Positions 7,719 to 15,985 of a stretch of DNA of 64,000 bases are shown here, piece after piece. The stretch is taken from NCBI RefSeq assembly GCF_001269925.1, contig NZ_LHVO01000069.1, positions 41,497-105,496 on the forward strand, in the 5' to 3' direction. The first letter of the stretch is position 1. Every line of letters begins with the position of its first letter. Made by a program: the position numbers and the translations under genes. The notes below the pieces were generated by a model. That model saw only the letters and a list, made by a program, of their open reading frames with translations. It was not told the DNA's origin and made no database searches. This DNA comes from Pseudomonas sp. MIACH (GTDB lineage Bacteria > Pseudomonadota > Gammaproteobacteria > Pseudomonadales > Pseudomonadaceae).

Positions 7719-9272
7719 ATGAAATTGGGCTCTCCACTCCCCGGCAAAAATGTACTTTTTGTCGTAAACGAAGCCGGGGAGTTCGTCGAGCTTCGCCGAG
7801 TCGCTCAGGCTGCCAAGATGGCTGGTTACGCCGTCAGCTTCCTTTTCGTACAAGCGGGTTATATCAACCTCAAGCCTGACCGTGCATTTTGTCGCATGAA
7901 TGGCTTCAGCGCTTACTACCCAGGGCGTCCATTAAAACGCTCTGTACAGTCGATAAAGTACGAAAAAATCGCGAACGAGCTTGAAAACGGCTACATCCCC
8001 CACTCGCTGATGGAAAAAGCCAGTCCCAAAGGTCGCGCGCTCACGTGGGCCGGCCTGGTTCTGACGACAGTGCTCAGCCCGCTTTTCAAGCTGCATGACA
8101 TTGCCACCCGCTCGGCGCAAAAGCGCACGGAAAAATCCAACAGTAAAAACTTCCAACCGTTTAACTACGCGCGCCAGCTGTACAACGTCCTCAAGCCTTC
8201 AATGGTGGTTTTCGGCCAGGAATTCCCCGGCTCGGTGAACACCTTGCTGACGAAAATCTGCAACAAAGATAACGTCCCGACACTGATCGTCCCGTTTGCG
8301 GTGGGCACGGCCAAGGAAATGGTTGAAAGCCTTTCCGACAAACCGATGTACGAAGCGGACAGGAACATCCTTAACAAACTGGCGGCGTTTCTGTTTCCGC
8401 ACTGGGTCAACTACTACGCGTCGAAGAAACTCCTTCGCCTGCCCGGCCAGCGAATATTCCTGCTCGAGGCCTTCGGTTTTGCGCCGGAACACCCGTGGAT
8501 CCCTAACAACAGCAAAGTCACCTGCATCGCCGTCGAAAGCCCTGAAATGGAGCGCTACTATCGCCGCATGCGCTTCCCGGAGCAGCAGTTGCGCCTGACC
8601 GGCGCTGCGTACGACGATGTCATGCACGCTGCAAGAGAATCGCAAACCGCTCGGGAGCGCATTTTCCGACGACTGCGCCTGGATCCTACAAAGCCTTTGC
8701 TCGTGTGTGCCTGGCCCACCGACCAATATGGCTCACGCAGCATCCCGATGGAGTTCCAGGACTACAAGGCACTTTGCAAGGCGTGGGCGAAAGCACTCGC
8801 AAGCGTCAGTCGCTTTACTGATTTCAACGTGATCATTCGTCCACATCCAGTCACCGACCCCGAGCTTTTGAGTGAGGTCCTCAGGCCCTATCGCCTGCAC
8901 CACCGAGTGACCGATATCGACACACTTGAACTCGTTCCGGCGTGCGACCTGTTTGTCGCGTGCGTGTCGTCCACTCTGCGCTGGGCCACGGCATGCGGGA
9001 TTCCAGCCATCAACTATGACTGCTACGACTACGGTTATACCGACTTCGAAAACGCGAAAGGCCTTGTTACGACCAACCGCTACAGCGTCTTCCAATCGAC
9101 ACTGGAGCGCTTGACCGACAACAAGGAAGCCTACGCAGAGGCGCGAGCCAATCAAATTGAATGCGCTCATGAATGGGGGCTGCATGACGGTAAATCGATG
9201 GCGAGAATTATCGACCTGTTCGACGAACTGACCAGTGCTCAGCCTATCTCCACACCCTCAACCAGAACCTGA
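7719..9272 (+). CDS. Putative GT-B-fold glycan biosynthesis protein
   Basis: The 517-residue soluble protein begins with a beta-alpha unit, KNVLFVVNEAGEFVELRRVAQAAKMAG (given here only in outline), typical of GT-B or capsule-type transferases. The C-terminal half has FNVIIRPHPVTDP and CDLFVACVSSTLRWATACGIPAINYDCYDYG. The RPHP and 'SSTLRWATACGIP' elements resemble the nucleotide-sugar-binding half of capsule glycosyltransferases and 2-epimerase-like folds. It precedes the ABC exporter by 5 bp after its stop and likely assembles the glycan that Wzm/Wzt export. ATG 7719 has a GAGGA directly upstream, an unusually short spacing. The reaction is not identified. Confidence 0.65.
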   Translation: MKLGSPLPGKNVLFVVNEAGEFVELRRVAQAAKMAGYAVSFLFVQAGYINLKPDRAFCRMNGFSAYYPGRPLKRSVQSIKYEKIANELENGYIPHSLMEKASPKGRALTWAGLVLTTVLSPLFKLHDIATRSAQKRTEKSNSKNFQPFNYARQLYNVLKPSMVVFGQEFPGSVNTLLTKICNKDNVPTLIVPFAVGTAKEMVESLSDKPMYEADRNILNKLAAFLFPHWVNYYASKKLLRLPGQRIFLLEAFGFAPEHPWIPNNSKVTCIAVESPEMERYYRRMRFPEQQLRLTGAAYDDVMHAARESQTARERIFRRLRLDPTKPLLVCAWPTDQYGSRSIPMEFQDYKALCKAWAKALASVSRFTDFNVIIRPHPVTDPELLSEVLRPYRLHHRVTDIDTLELVPACDLFVACVSSTLRWATACGIPAINYDCYDYGYTDFENAKGLVTTNRYSVFQSTLERLTDNKEAYAEARANQIECAHEWGLHDGKSMARIIDLFDELTSAQPISTPSTRT

Positions 9273-9277
9273 CCCTC

Positions 9278-10129
9278 ATGAGTACCGAAGAAAAAATCCG
9301 TCCGCCTCTCAAGGAAACGGTTGTTAACAATTCCCGCCGTTTCGACCTGCGCGGCCTGATCAGAACCCTATGGGATTTTCGCTTACTGTTGTGGGTGTTC
9401 TGCAAACGTGATCTGAAGGGACGTTACACACAAACGATCTTCGGATTGGGCTGGGTCGTCCTGACGCCACTCATTACCGTTGGCGTATTCGTTATCGTGT
9501 TCGGCATCATGGTCAAGGTGCCGACTGACGGGCTGCCAACCATTATGTTTTACCTGGTGGCGGTCATACCCTGGTACGCCTTCATGAACGTCCTCAACCC
9601 CTCGGTCCAGATGATCGAGGGTAATGCGGGCCTGATCACCAAAGTCTACTTCCCGCGCCTGCTGATTGGCGGCGCCTACGCTGTAGGCGCTGCCGTCGAC
9701 TTCCTGATCGCCTACACGTTGCTGATTACGCCTTTCGCCATTATCTATGACGTCTGGACGATTCAATTGCTGCTCATCATGCCGTTGCTACTGGCCTGCA
9801 CACTCATGACAGGCCTGGGCATAGGCTTGATGCTTGCGCCATTGAATGCCAAGTATCGAGACGTGAAACACCTGGTGCCCTTGGCATTACAGCTTTTTTA
9901 TTACTCAACACCTGCTATTTACCCAGTCTCGGCTGTCCCGCCCTGGGCTAAACCCTGGTACGCGGTCAACCCGCTTTCCCTGGTCATTACCGGCTACCGT
10001 GACGCCATGCACGGACACTGGCCCGCACAATCCACCCTGCTTACGCTCATTGCCATTGCGGTAACTTGCTTCTCGGTTGGTGTGTTCATATTCCAGCACT
10101 TCGATAAAAATGTGGTAGACACCCTATGA
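9278..10129 (+). CDS. wzm: ABC-2 polysaccharide exporter permease (Wzm-like)
   Basis: The 283-residue integral membrane protein has about six hydrophobic spans. The cytoplasmic N-terminal motif FCKRDLKGRYTQTIFGLGWVV is cut short here to its features: a charged amphipathic segment (KRDLKGRY) preceding the first span is the ABC2_membrane hallmark. Wzm pairs with Wzt to move undecaprenyl-linked glycan across the inner membrane. It overlaps the following ATPase gene by 4 bp (10126-10129), so the two are translationally coupled. Presence of an ABC exporter and absence of Wzx/Wzy in the window imply an ABC-dependent glycan pathway. Confidence 0.88.
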   Translation: MSTEEKIRPPLKETVVNNSRRFDLRGLIRTLWDFRLLLWVFCKRDLKGRYTQTIFGLGWVVLTPLITVGVFVIVFGIMVKVPTDGLPTIMFYLVAVIPWYAFMNVLNPSVQMIEGNAGLITKVYFPRLLIGGAYAVGAAVDFLIAYTLLITPFAIIYDVWTIQLLLIMPLLLACTLMTGLGIGLMLAPLNAKYRDVKHLVPLALQLFYYSTPAIYPVSAVPPWAKPWYAVNPLSLVITGYRDAMHGHWPAQSTLLTLIAIAVTCFSVGVFIFQHFDKNVVDTL

Positions 10130-11526
10130 CGTGGGCCATTCGTTGCGAGAACATTTCCAAACTTTATCGTATTGGCAAATCGAACGTCACCGCTGCCGAA
10201 ATGATCAATATGCGTATTCGGTGGATGCTCGGCCGAGTAGTCAACCCACTGAAGAAGTCGAACGCCGCAAAGCCGGTGGAAACCACTCACGAATCGCACA
10301 CCATTCTTGACGCACTGCAGACCCAGGACGCCCCCCCCAACCACTTCTGGTCGCTGAAGGACGTGGATCTGGAGATAAAACAAGGTGACCGAGTCGGCAT
10401 CATCGGCCCCAACGGTTGCGGTAAAAGTACCCTGCTGAAAATCTTGTCCAGAATCACCTCGCCTTCGCACGGCGGCTTTCGCTTCCGTGGACGCTTGATC
10501 AGCCTGCTGGAGATTGGTACGGGATTTCACGGCGATCTCAGCGGTCGTGAAAACATCTACCTGAACGGCTCGATCATGGGCATGAAACCTCAGGAAATCA
10601 GCCGCCGCATCGAGGAAATCATCGAGTTTTCGGAACTCGGGGAACTGATCGACACCCCGGTGAAGCGCTATTCCTCAGGCATGTATGTGCGCCTCGCCTT
10701 TTCGGTGGCAGCCCACCTCGAATCCGAGATTCTCATCGTCGATGAGGTTCTGGCGGTAGGTGATGCCGCGTTCCAAAGACGCTGCACCGAAAAAATGCTT
10801 CAAGTCGCCGACCAGGGACGCACACTGCTGTTCGTCAGCCATGACATGGACGCCGTCAACCGTATTTGCAATCGAGCCGTCCATATGGCCCACGGCCGTA
10901 TTATCAACGACAGCAAAATCGAACTGCCAAAAAGCGTCGAAGATAAACAACTTTCCACGCAAACCGTCTCAGACATCACCCGCTCTTATATACGTTCGGG
11001 CATTCAGCTGACCCCGGCGGTCACTTGGGCCGAGGTCAACGCGCCGATGTTTGACGATTGCGTAAGACTCGACTCGATCATGGTGCTGGATAAAAACGGT
11101 GATCCGAGCCCCGAATTTGACGTGAAGGAAGAGTTTGTCATTGAGGTCAAGTTCACCGTGCTTGAGGCGAAATGGCCGATCAATGTACACCTGCACCTCA
11201 AAGACCTGGCCGGCCATTACGTCCTGGTGGCCATGGACAACCTGTACACCGGCACGGATGTTCGGGCCGTAGGACAGTATGTCGAGCGCTGCACGGTGAA
11301 GTCGCCGCTGCTCAATGTCGGGGACTATCGTATCGACGTTGAGCTTTGGCCTGGTGCTGAACTCGATCACAGGATCATCAAGCAGGCCGTTATCAGCTTC
11401 ACGGTTGCCGATGACAGTGAACCGACCGGGGTTCGTGGAAACTGGCCCAACGCGTGGCCCAACTGCATGGTGCGGCCTCAACTGGCCTGGGATGTAGGCA
11501 TGCCCGTCAATCGTCAGGCGCGATAA
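10126..11526 (+). CDS. wzt: ABC polysaccharide exporter ATPase (Wzt-like) with C-terminal glycan-binding region
   Basis: The 466-residue ATPase has Walker A GPNGCGKST at about 92-100, an ABC signature YSSGMYVRLAF, and Walker B ILIVDEVLAVGD. A SHD switch motif (FVSHDMD) follows. Residues about 290-466 form an extra beta-rich domain resembling the Wzt C-terminal carbohydrate-binding domain, which in O-antigen systems recognises a modified non-reducing end. An insertion of about 50 residues between the first strand and Walker A (about 20-80) is longer than usual. The C-terminal domain suggests export is tied to a terminal modification, perhaps the nonulosonate, though that is inference. Confidence 0.88.
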   Translation: MTWAIRCENISKLYRIGKSNVTAAEMINMRIRWMLGRVVNPLKKSNAAKPVETTHESHTILDALQTQDAPPNHFWSLKDVDLEIKQGDRVGIIGPNGCGKSTLLKILSRITSPSHGGFRFRGRLISLLEIGTGFHGDLSGRENIYLNGSIMGMKPQEISRRIEEIIEFSELGELIDTPVKRYSSGMYVRLAFSVAAHLESEILIVDEVLAVGDAAFQRRCTEKMLQVADQGRTLLFVSHDMDAVNRICNRAVHMAHGRIINDSKIELPKSVEDKQLSTQTVSDITRSYIRSGIQLTPAVTWAEVNAPMFDDCVRLDSIMVLDKNGDPSPEFDVKEEFVIEVKFTVLEAKWPINVHLHLKDLAGHYVLVAMDNLYTGTDVRAVGQYVERCTVKSPLLNVGDYRIDVELWPGAELDHRIIKQAVISFTVADDSEPTGVRGNWPNAWPNCMVRPQLAWDVGMPVNRQAR

Positions 11527-11553
11527 TCAGTGGTCTCGGACAATGCGCGCCCC

Positions 11554-11578
11554 CTCTCCCTTGCCCTCCAGGGGAGAG
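11554..11578. repeat. Short intergenic palindrome
   Basis: CTCTCCC (11554-11560) pairs with GGGAGAG (11572-11578) around an 11-nt loop. This C/T-rich and G/A-rich palindrome resembles dispersed intergenic repeats. It sits directly before the preferred start of the next gene and its right arm doubles as a purine-rich ribosome-binding region. Confidence 0.5.
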
Positions 11579-11580
11579 AG

Positions 11581-12738
11581 GTGATTTTGATCTCGTCTCC
11601 ACATCAGCTTTTACATGCCCTTTGTGCGCTTCGCTTCGATAGAGAATCCAGGCGTATTGCAAACGAAAGCCCAGTGACCCTGGTGCTCTGGTCCTATCAG
11701 TTGATGGACCACTCGCCGAACTCACAAAGTCGGCAATTTTTTGATACCGCACTCAAAAGTTTCCCCTTCGTCACCGCAGTGCTGCCATCACTGAAAGAAC
11801 GAAAATGGCCGTTGTCGCCATACCGAAAACTGTCAAAACGCGTTGAGTGGCTCAGGAAGTATTTGGACATCACTCCCGGAGAGTGTGTCGCGTTCTATTA
11901 CGCGCACGATGCCAGTTCGGAACATACTGCGCAGGCGTTCATGCAGGCGCTATCAGCAAAACGGAACATTTGTTATGGCGATTCACCTGGCTTTCTCTAT
12001 CCGCCTACAAAGCCCCCTGCCCCGACCTTTGATATCAGTCTTCGCGGGCTGAAGCATTTGTTTTGGTTCAGTCGCGTCAACATTGCCAACGATTGGATTA
12101 CAGCAGAGACGGCATTGACCGTCATCGACTTTGACGACTTGGACTGCTCCCTTCCTTACCCCGAACACACCATCATCCCTAGCGAAATTCTCGTCCAGAC
12201 GCTAACCACGTTGAAAAGATTTTTCGCACCCGTGCTCCAGCTTGAACAGGACATTGGCACACGATCAAAAACCGAACCTACCTGGCTACTCATCCTCAGC
12301 AACTTCACAAGCAGCAAACTGACAGATGAGTCTGATGAGCTTGAGCTGTATGTCCAGATCTGCAAGGAACACGTAGCACCGGGCGGCACAATACTGATTA
12401 AAAAACATGCCGGAACGCCCGCCGCATTCGTGGAACAGTTAGTGCAGCGCCTCGATAGCTATCACGCAAAAAAACTGCCTGAGCGCCTGGATAGCCTGCC
12501 TATTGAATTTCTAGGTCACGTACTCGAATCGTGCGGGATTATTTCCGTTTCATCCGCGTCCGCGCTACTGAGCTTATTACAAGCGCCCCACCTCATTCAC
12601 GCACTGACTGCGCAAAACATCGAAAAGTTCTTCAGGCCGGCTTATAAAGACTACATGACCCTGGCCAACGAAAAAATACTAAAAAAAACCAGGCATACCC
12701 TACCAACACTTCGCTCAACACCTTTAAGAACTGAATAA
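11581..12738 (+). CDS. GT52/polysialyltransferase-like protein
   Basis: The 385-residue protein opens MILISSPHQLLHALCAL, a beta strand plus helix like the N-terminus of GT52 and bacterial polysialyltransferase families. Further matching elements are ICYGDSPGFLYPP (about 125-137), ILIKKHAGTP (about 270) and SVSSASALLSLLQAP (about 321-335), in the order expected of that fold. GTG 11581 was chosen. An in-frame GTG at 11530 exists, but the extra 17 residues would translate a palindromic repeat, and GGGGAGAG precedes 11581. In a locus that makes a nonulosonate this is the best candidate for the enzyme that transfers it from a CMP donor. Acceptor and linkage are unknown, and the family call is by motif only. 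Confidence 0.6.
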   Translation: MILISSPHQLLHALCALRFDRESRRIANESPVTLVLWSYQLMDHSPNSQSRQFFDTALKSFPFVTAVLPSLKERKWPLSPYRKLSKRVEWLRKYLDITPGECVAFYYAHDASSEHTAQAFMQALSAKRNICYGDSPGFLYPPTKPPAPTFDISLRGLKHLFWFSRVNIANDWITAETALTVIDFDDLDCSLPYPEHTIIPSEILVQTLTTLKRFFAPVLQLEQDIGTRSKTEPTWLLILSNFTSSKLTDESDELELYVQICKEHVAPGGTILIKKHAGTPAAFVEQLVQRLDSYHAKKLPERLDSLPIEFLGHVLESCGIISVSSASALLSLLQAPHLIHALTAQNIEKFFRPAYKDYMTLANEKILKKTRHTLPTLRSTPLRTE

Positions 12739-14441
12739 TGCTCCGTCTCAATATAAAAACCGTTGCGCCCCTATGTATAGCCACATTGATAGTCCTCGGT
12801 ATTTCAACGTTAGTCTATTCCCTGCACAAGGAGACTTCCAACGACGACACCGTTATTGACAGCCTCCCCTACACCATCACCCAGCCAGGGAACTATAGGC
12901 TTGAGCGATCGCTGCACAGCGACCGCAACGGCATTGAAATCCTTGCCAGCAATGTCACCATCGACCTCGATGAAAATACACTCAGTGGACCTACTGACGG
13001 TGATAACACCGGATTCGGCATCTTTTCTTTTGGCCAAAGTAACATCACCATAAAAAACGGACTTATCCGTGGTTTCCAATACGGGATTTATCTTTCTGGG
13101 TTCTCCGATCTCGCGACTCACTCGTCAATGCTAGAAGGGAGCAACCATTTAGTCGACGGTATGAATATACGTTTCAGCACCTTCAGGGGCATTCGGGTCG
13201 AGGGTGAGAACTCGATTGTTTCTAACAATATGATCTCCGACATCGGGGGCGACACGACCACTGAGAACGCTTATGCCATGGGGATCGAAACTTATGGCAA
13301 GGAAATCCTCATCCAAAACAACAGCCTCATGGAAATAAGAGGCCAAGGGATTCAGGATATTGGTGAGGGTGTGGGAATTTCACTCTCGCGATATGGCGAA
13401 GGCAGTGTCGTAGACAATAATCGCGTGGCCAATCGAGAGCTCGAAATAAGCAGCAGTTCTCCGGCCTGGCAAACCAGATCAAGATCGACCTACGGTATAT
13501 GGGTAGGTGGCGACGGCATTAAGGATGTTGTCATCAGCAACAACCGGGTCAACAACTTCAAGCAGGGAATAACGTTCAAACGGTCTGAGTCGGGCTCCAT
13601 CGTAGGCAACCGCGTCACCAACGCGTTTATCCCTTATTACCTCCCCGAAAACGAAGACAGAACAAGAGTGGCAGACCTTGGGCAGAATACTTCGGATGAA
13701 CAGAATCTTGATCTGAAGCCTGGGCGGGCCACGCCTGGCCAGATTGAAACCGTGGAACCCCCTTACCTCACCTACCTTTCACCGCTGCATCGGCGCTCTA
13801 ACCCGGCCTTCCTGCCTCGGCCAAACCCGACCAATGGCGACGACATCATCATTGGAATCGGCGAACGAAACATGGTCGATTACTGGGTCCCAATCGACCC
13901 AAGCAAGCCCGACAGCCCTGTATTCATTGATTTGGCGGCAGGACGAGCGACCGGCGGCGGTGGAAACGATCGCCTGATCAACATTCGCGGCGCCCAGGGT
14001 TCGCCCTACGACGACATAATTCTCGGCGATGACAACAACAACTTGTTGGCTGGCGGAAGTGGCAACGACCGTATTGAAGGCCGGGAAGGAAATGACTATC
14101 TCTATGGCGATGATGGAGACGACGAGCTGTTTGGCGGCCCAGGTGATGATGTGCTGGATGGCGGTGACGGCAACGACATTCTGTGGGGCGGTTCGGGCGC
14201 CGACACGTTCATTTTCTGGAAAGGTAGCGGTGGCGGAAAAACCATTATTGGAGACTTTTCAGGCAGCGACGGCGAGCAAGACCGAATTGACCTTGCGGGT
14301 GTTGTATCTACCTTTGAAGAAGTAATGGATGTATCGGAAGAGGTGGGCGACGACTTGCTTATCACCCTTAACGAAGATGATTCAATCTTGCTGCTCAATG
14401 TAAAGAAAGACCAGCTCACCCCTGCTGACTTCATCTTCTGA
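12738..14441 (+). CDS. Beta-helix protein with C-terminal RTX repeats
   Basis: The 567-residue protein has one hydrophobic N-terminal segment (about 11-28; signal or membrane anchor). A right-handed parallel beta-helix follows (about 50-310), with repeated strands such as NVTIDLDENTLSG, NITIKNGLIRGFQYGI and NSIVSNNMISDIGG of the pectate-lyase/NosD type. A linker and then about six RTX nonapeptides (about 425-490) follow, of the form GGSGNDRIE, GREGNDYLY, GDDGDDELF, GGPGDDVLD, GGDGNDILW and GGSGADTF. These bind calcium. Its start overlaps the previous stop by 1 nt. RTX proteins usually leave by type I secretion, but none is nearby. It may be a glycan-modifying enzyme (lyase or epimerase-like) or a surface scaffold; catalytic residues were not identified. 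Confidence 0.8.
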   Translation: MLRLNIKTVAPLCIATLIVLGISTLVYSLHKETSNDDTVIDSLPYTITQPGNYRLERSLHSDRNGIEILASNVTIDLDENTLSGPTDGDNTGFGIFSFGQSNITIKNGLIRGFQYGIYLSGFSDLATHSSMLEGSNHLVDGMNIRFSTFRGIRVEGENSIVSNNMISDIGGDTTTENAYAMGIETYGKEILIQNNSLMEIRGQGIQDIGEGVGISLSRYGEGSVVDNNRVANRELEISSSSPAWQTRSRSTYGIWVGGDGIKDVVISNNRVNNFKQGITFKRSESGSIVGNRVTNAFIPYYLPENEDRTRVADLGQNTSDEQNLDLKPGRATPGQIETVEPPYLTYLSPLHRRSNPAFLPRPNPTNGDDIIIGIGERNMVDYWVPIDPSKPDSPVFIDLAAGRATGGGGNDRLINIRGAQGSPYDDIILGDDNNNLLAGGSGNDRIEGREGNDYLYGDDGDDELFGGPGDDVLDGGDGNDILWGGSGADTFIFWKGSGGGKTIIGDFSGSDGEQDRIDLAGVVSTFEEVMDVSEEVGDDLLITLNEDDSILLLNVKKDQLTPADFIF

Positions 14442-14494
14442 CATTGATACCTAGCACTATCAGGCGCTTGCCAACAGGCTCGCGCCGCCTTTTG

Positions 14495-15487
14495 CTATAC
14501 GCGACGCGTTACTATCGCGAGCGCCAGCCCAAGATTCCCTATTAGCGTCTGACGGTATACGCCTGAACGTATAACCCCCCAGATCCGCGCAACGAATCGA
14601 TTCTTTCTCGCCGCGGAAAAACGCTCAAGAATCTGTTTGTTTTCCGCAGTAAATTGGTGACTGATCGCCTGCAACGAAACAATATTATTATCAATCCAGC
14701 GCTGATAACGGCCGCGCCATAGTTCCCGTGCGCGCTTACTGTTGTTGCGAAAGCCACGATTGGTACCAATGCAATTCAAACTGTGCTGACGGTAACGAAC
14801 CGTCGGCGTTGCATCATAATAAATTCGGCCATTGCAACCGCTGACGATCATATAGGCCCACCAGTCGTGAGAGGCCACAGGAACACTGTCACCGGCCTCA
14901 CGAATCAGATCCATCAGTGCCTGATTGAAAACCATGGTATTGCCACCGGCAATATTTTGAACGAGCGCGTTCTGAAATTTTGCTGGCTTTGAAAAGAACG
15001 AAGAAAAACCGATACTCTGGCCGAGTTCATCAATCAGCTCCGTGCGCGAACAATAGAGCGCGGGCACAGAAGCATCTCCACTGGCCAGCCAATCCACAGC
15101 GATCCGGAGTTTGTCTTCATGCCAAATATCGTCTTGATCACACCAGGCGTAATAGTCGGCATTCACATCAGGTCGACAGCTAACCGTTAAAAAGTTGCGG
15201 ACAAACCCCTCGACCGGACCGCCAGCCAGCTCGATACGCTCATGCCCCAGGCGCTCAACATGGGCAGTAACAATGGCTCGCGTAGAGTCGCTGGACCCAT
15301 CGTCAGAAACATAGATTTTAAAGTCCTGATGGGTCTGACAAGCAATTGAACTTATTTGCTCTTCCAGAAAGCGCTCACCATTTCGAGTGCACAACAATAC
15401 GGCGACAGAAGCATTAGCAGTCAAGCCCTCGCCATCCTTTGGCACGTGATTGAAATCTAAACTCGTTGAAATCCCGTTTACAGTCAC
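14495..15487 (-). CDS. Family 2 glycosyltransferase
   Basis: The 330-residue GT-A protein has VAVLLCTRNGERFLEEQ (about 28-44), YVSDDGSSDSTRA (about 59-71), and the metal-binding region WCDQDDIWHEDK (about 117-128). SHDWWAYM near 218 matches the acceptor-side ED/HDWW motif of rhamnosyltransferase-type GT2 enzymes. It converges on the RTX gene with a 53-bp gap. The start is GTG 15487; the first ~25 residues are poorly conserved-looking and a later start is possible. It likely adds a sugar to the same surface glycan. Confidence 0.82.
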   Translation of the reverse strand: MTVNGISTSLDFNHVPKDGEGLTANASVAVLLCTRNGERFLEEQISSIACQTHQDFKIYVSDDGSSDSTRAIVTAHVERLGHERIELAGGPVEGFVRNFLTVSCRPDVNADYYAWCDQDDIWHEDKLRIAVDWLASGDASVPALYCSRTELIDELGQSIGFSSFFSKPAKFQNALVQNIAGGNTMVFNQALMDLIREAGDSVPVASHDWWAYMIVSGCNGRIYYDATPTVRYRQHSLNCIGTNRGFRNNSKRARELWRGRYQRWIDNNIVSLQAISHQFTAENKQILERFSAARKNRFVARIWGVIRSGVYRQTLIGNLGLALAIVTRRV

Positions 15488-15985
15488 GTTTCATCAATCC
15501 CCAAAATCTAAGTATCAGTGCCGATAGCAATAAAAATTGGCGCTTCACAAAACGAAAATACCTTCGAGCTTTTTTTGCGTGAAAGTCAGATTCGCTATGT
15601 ACACAAACGCCATTATCGCCCATCAGAAAAATCTGATCTCGAAGGGGCATTTTCCACTCCAGCTGAAAGATTGTCTATCTTACGGTGAGTGAAAAACGCT
15701 TTTTACTACATTGCAAATTGCCACTAGTCGGCAATCATCCCTCATGATGTACGAAATGTCTTACAACCCCCGCAACGAACCTTGTCAGGCAAAACGGCAA
15801 TAACCCTCAAAACGTCCTGAATTGAATGCCCTCAATATTTTCGTGACGCCCCGTAAAAAAGGAGCGCCGTCCAGCATTCATTGATATTCATCTCAAAAAT
15901 ACAATTTTCGAAATGTAAAAAGCGCTCTAATAAAAGCGCTCTAATAGACGCCTATTGATTGGCTTTAAAGATTCTGGAGTTCGCA
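15488..15985. other. AT-rich spacer between glycan locus and kefC-like gene
   Basis: This ~500-bp stretch has no convincing gene. It is clearly AT-richer than the following kefC-like gene. It should contain the divergent promoters for the GT2 gene and the antiporter. The only repeat noticed is the 14-bp tandem near its right end. Confidence 0.5.
15918..15945. repeat. Two-copy 14-bp tandem repeat
   Basis: AAAAGCGCTCTAAT occurs twice head to tail (15918-15931 and 15932-15945). Each copy contains the palindrome AGCGCT. It lies 40 bp before the antiporter start, in the leader or promoter, and could be an operator or a slippage product. Confidence 0.7.
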
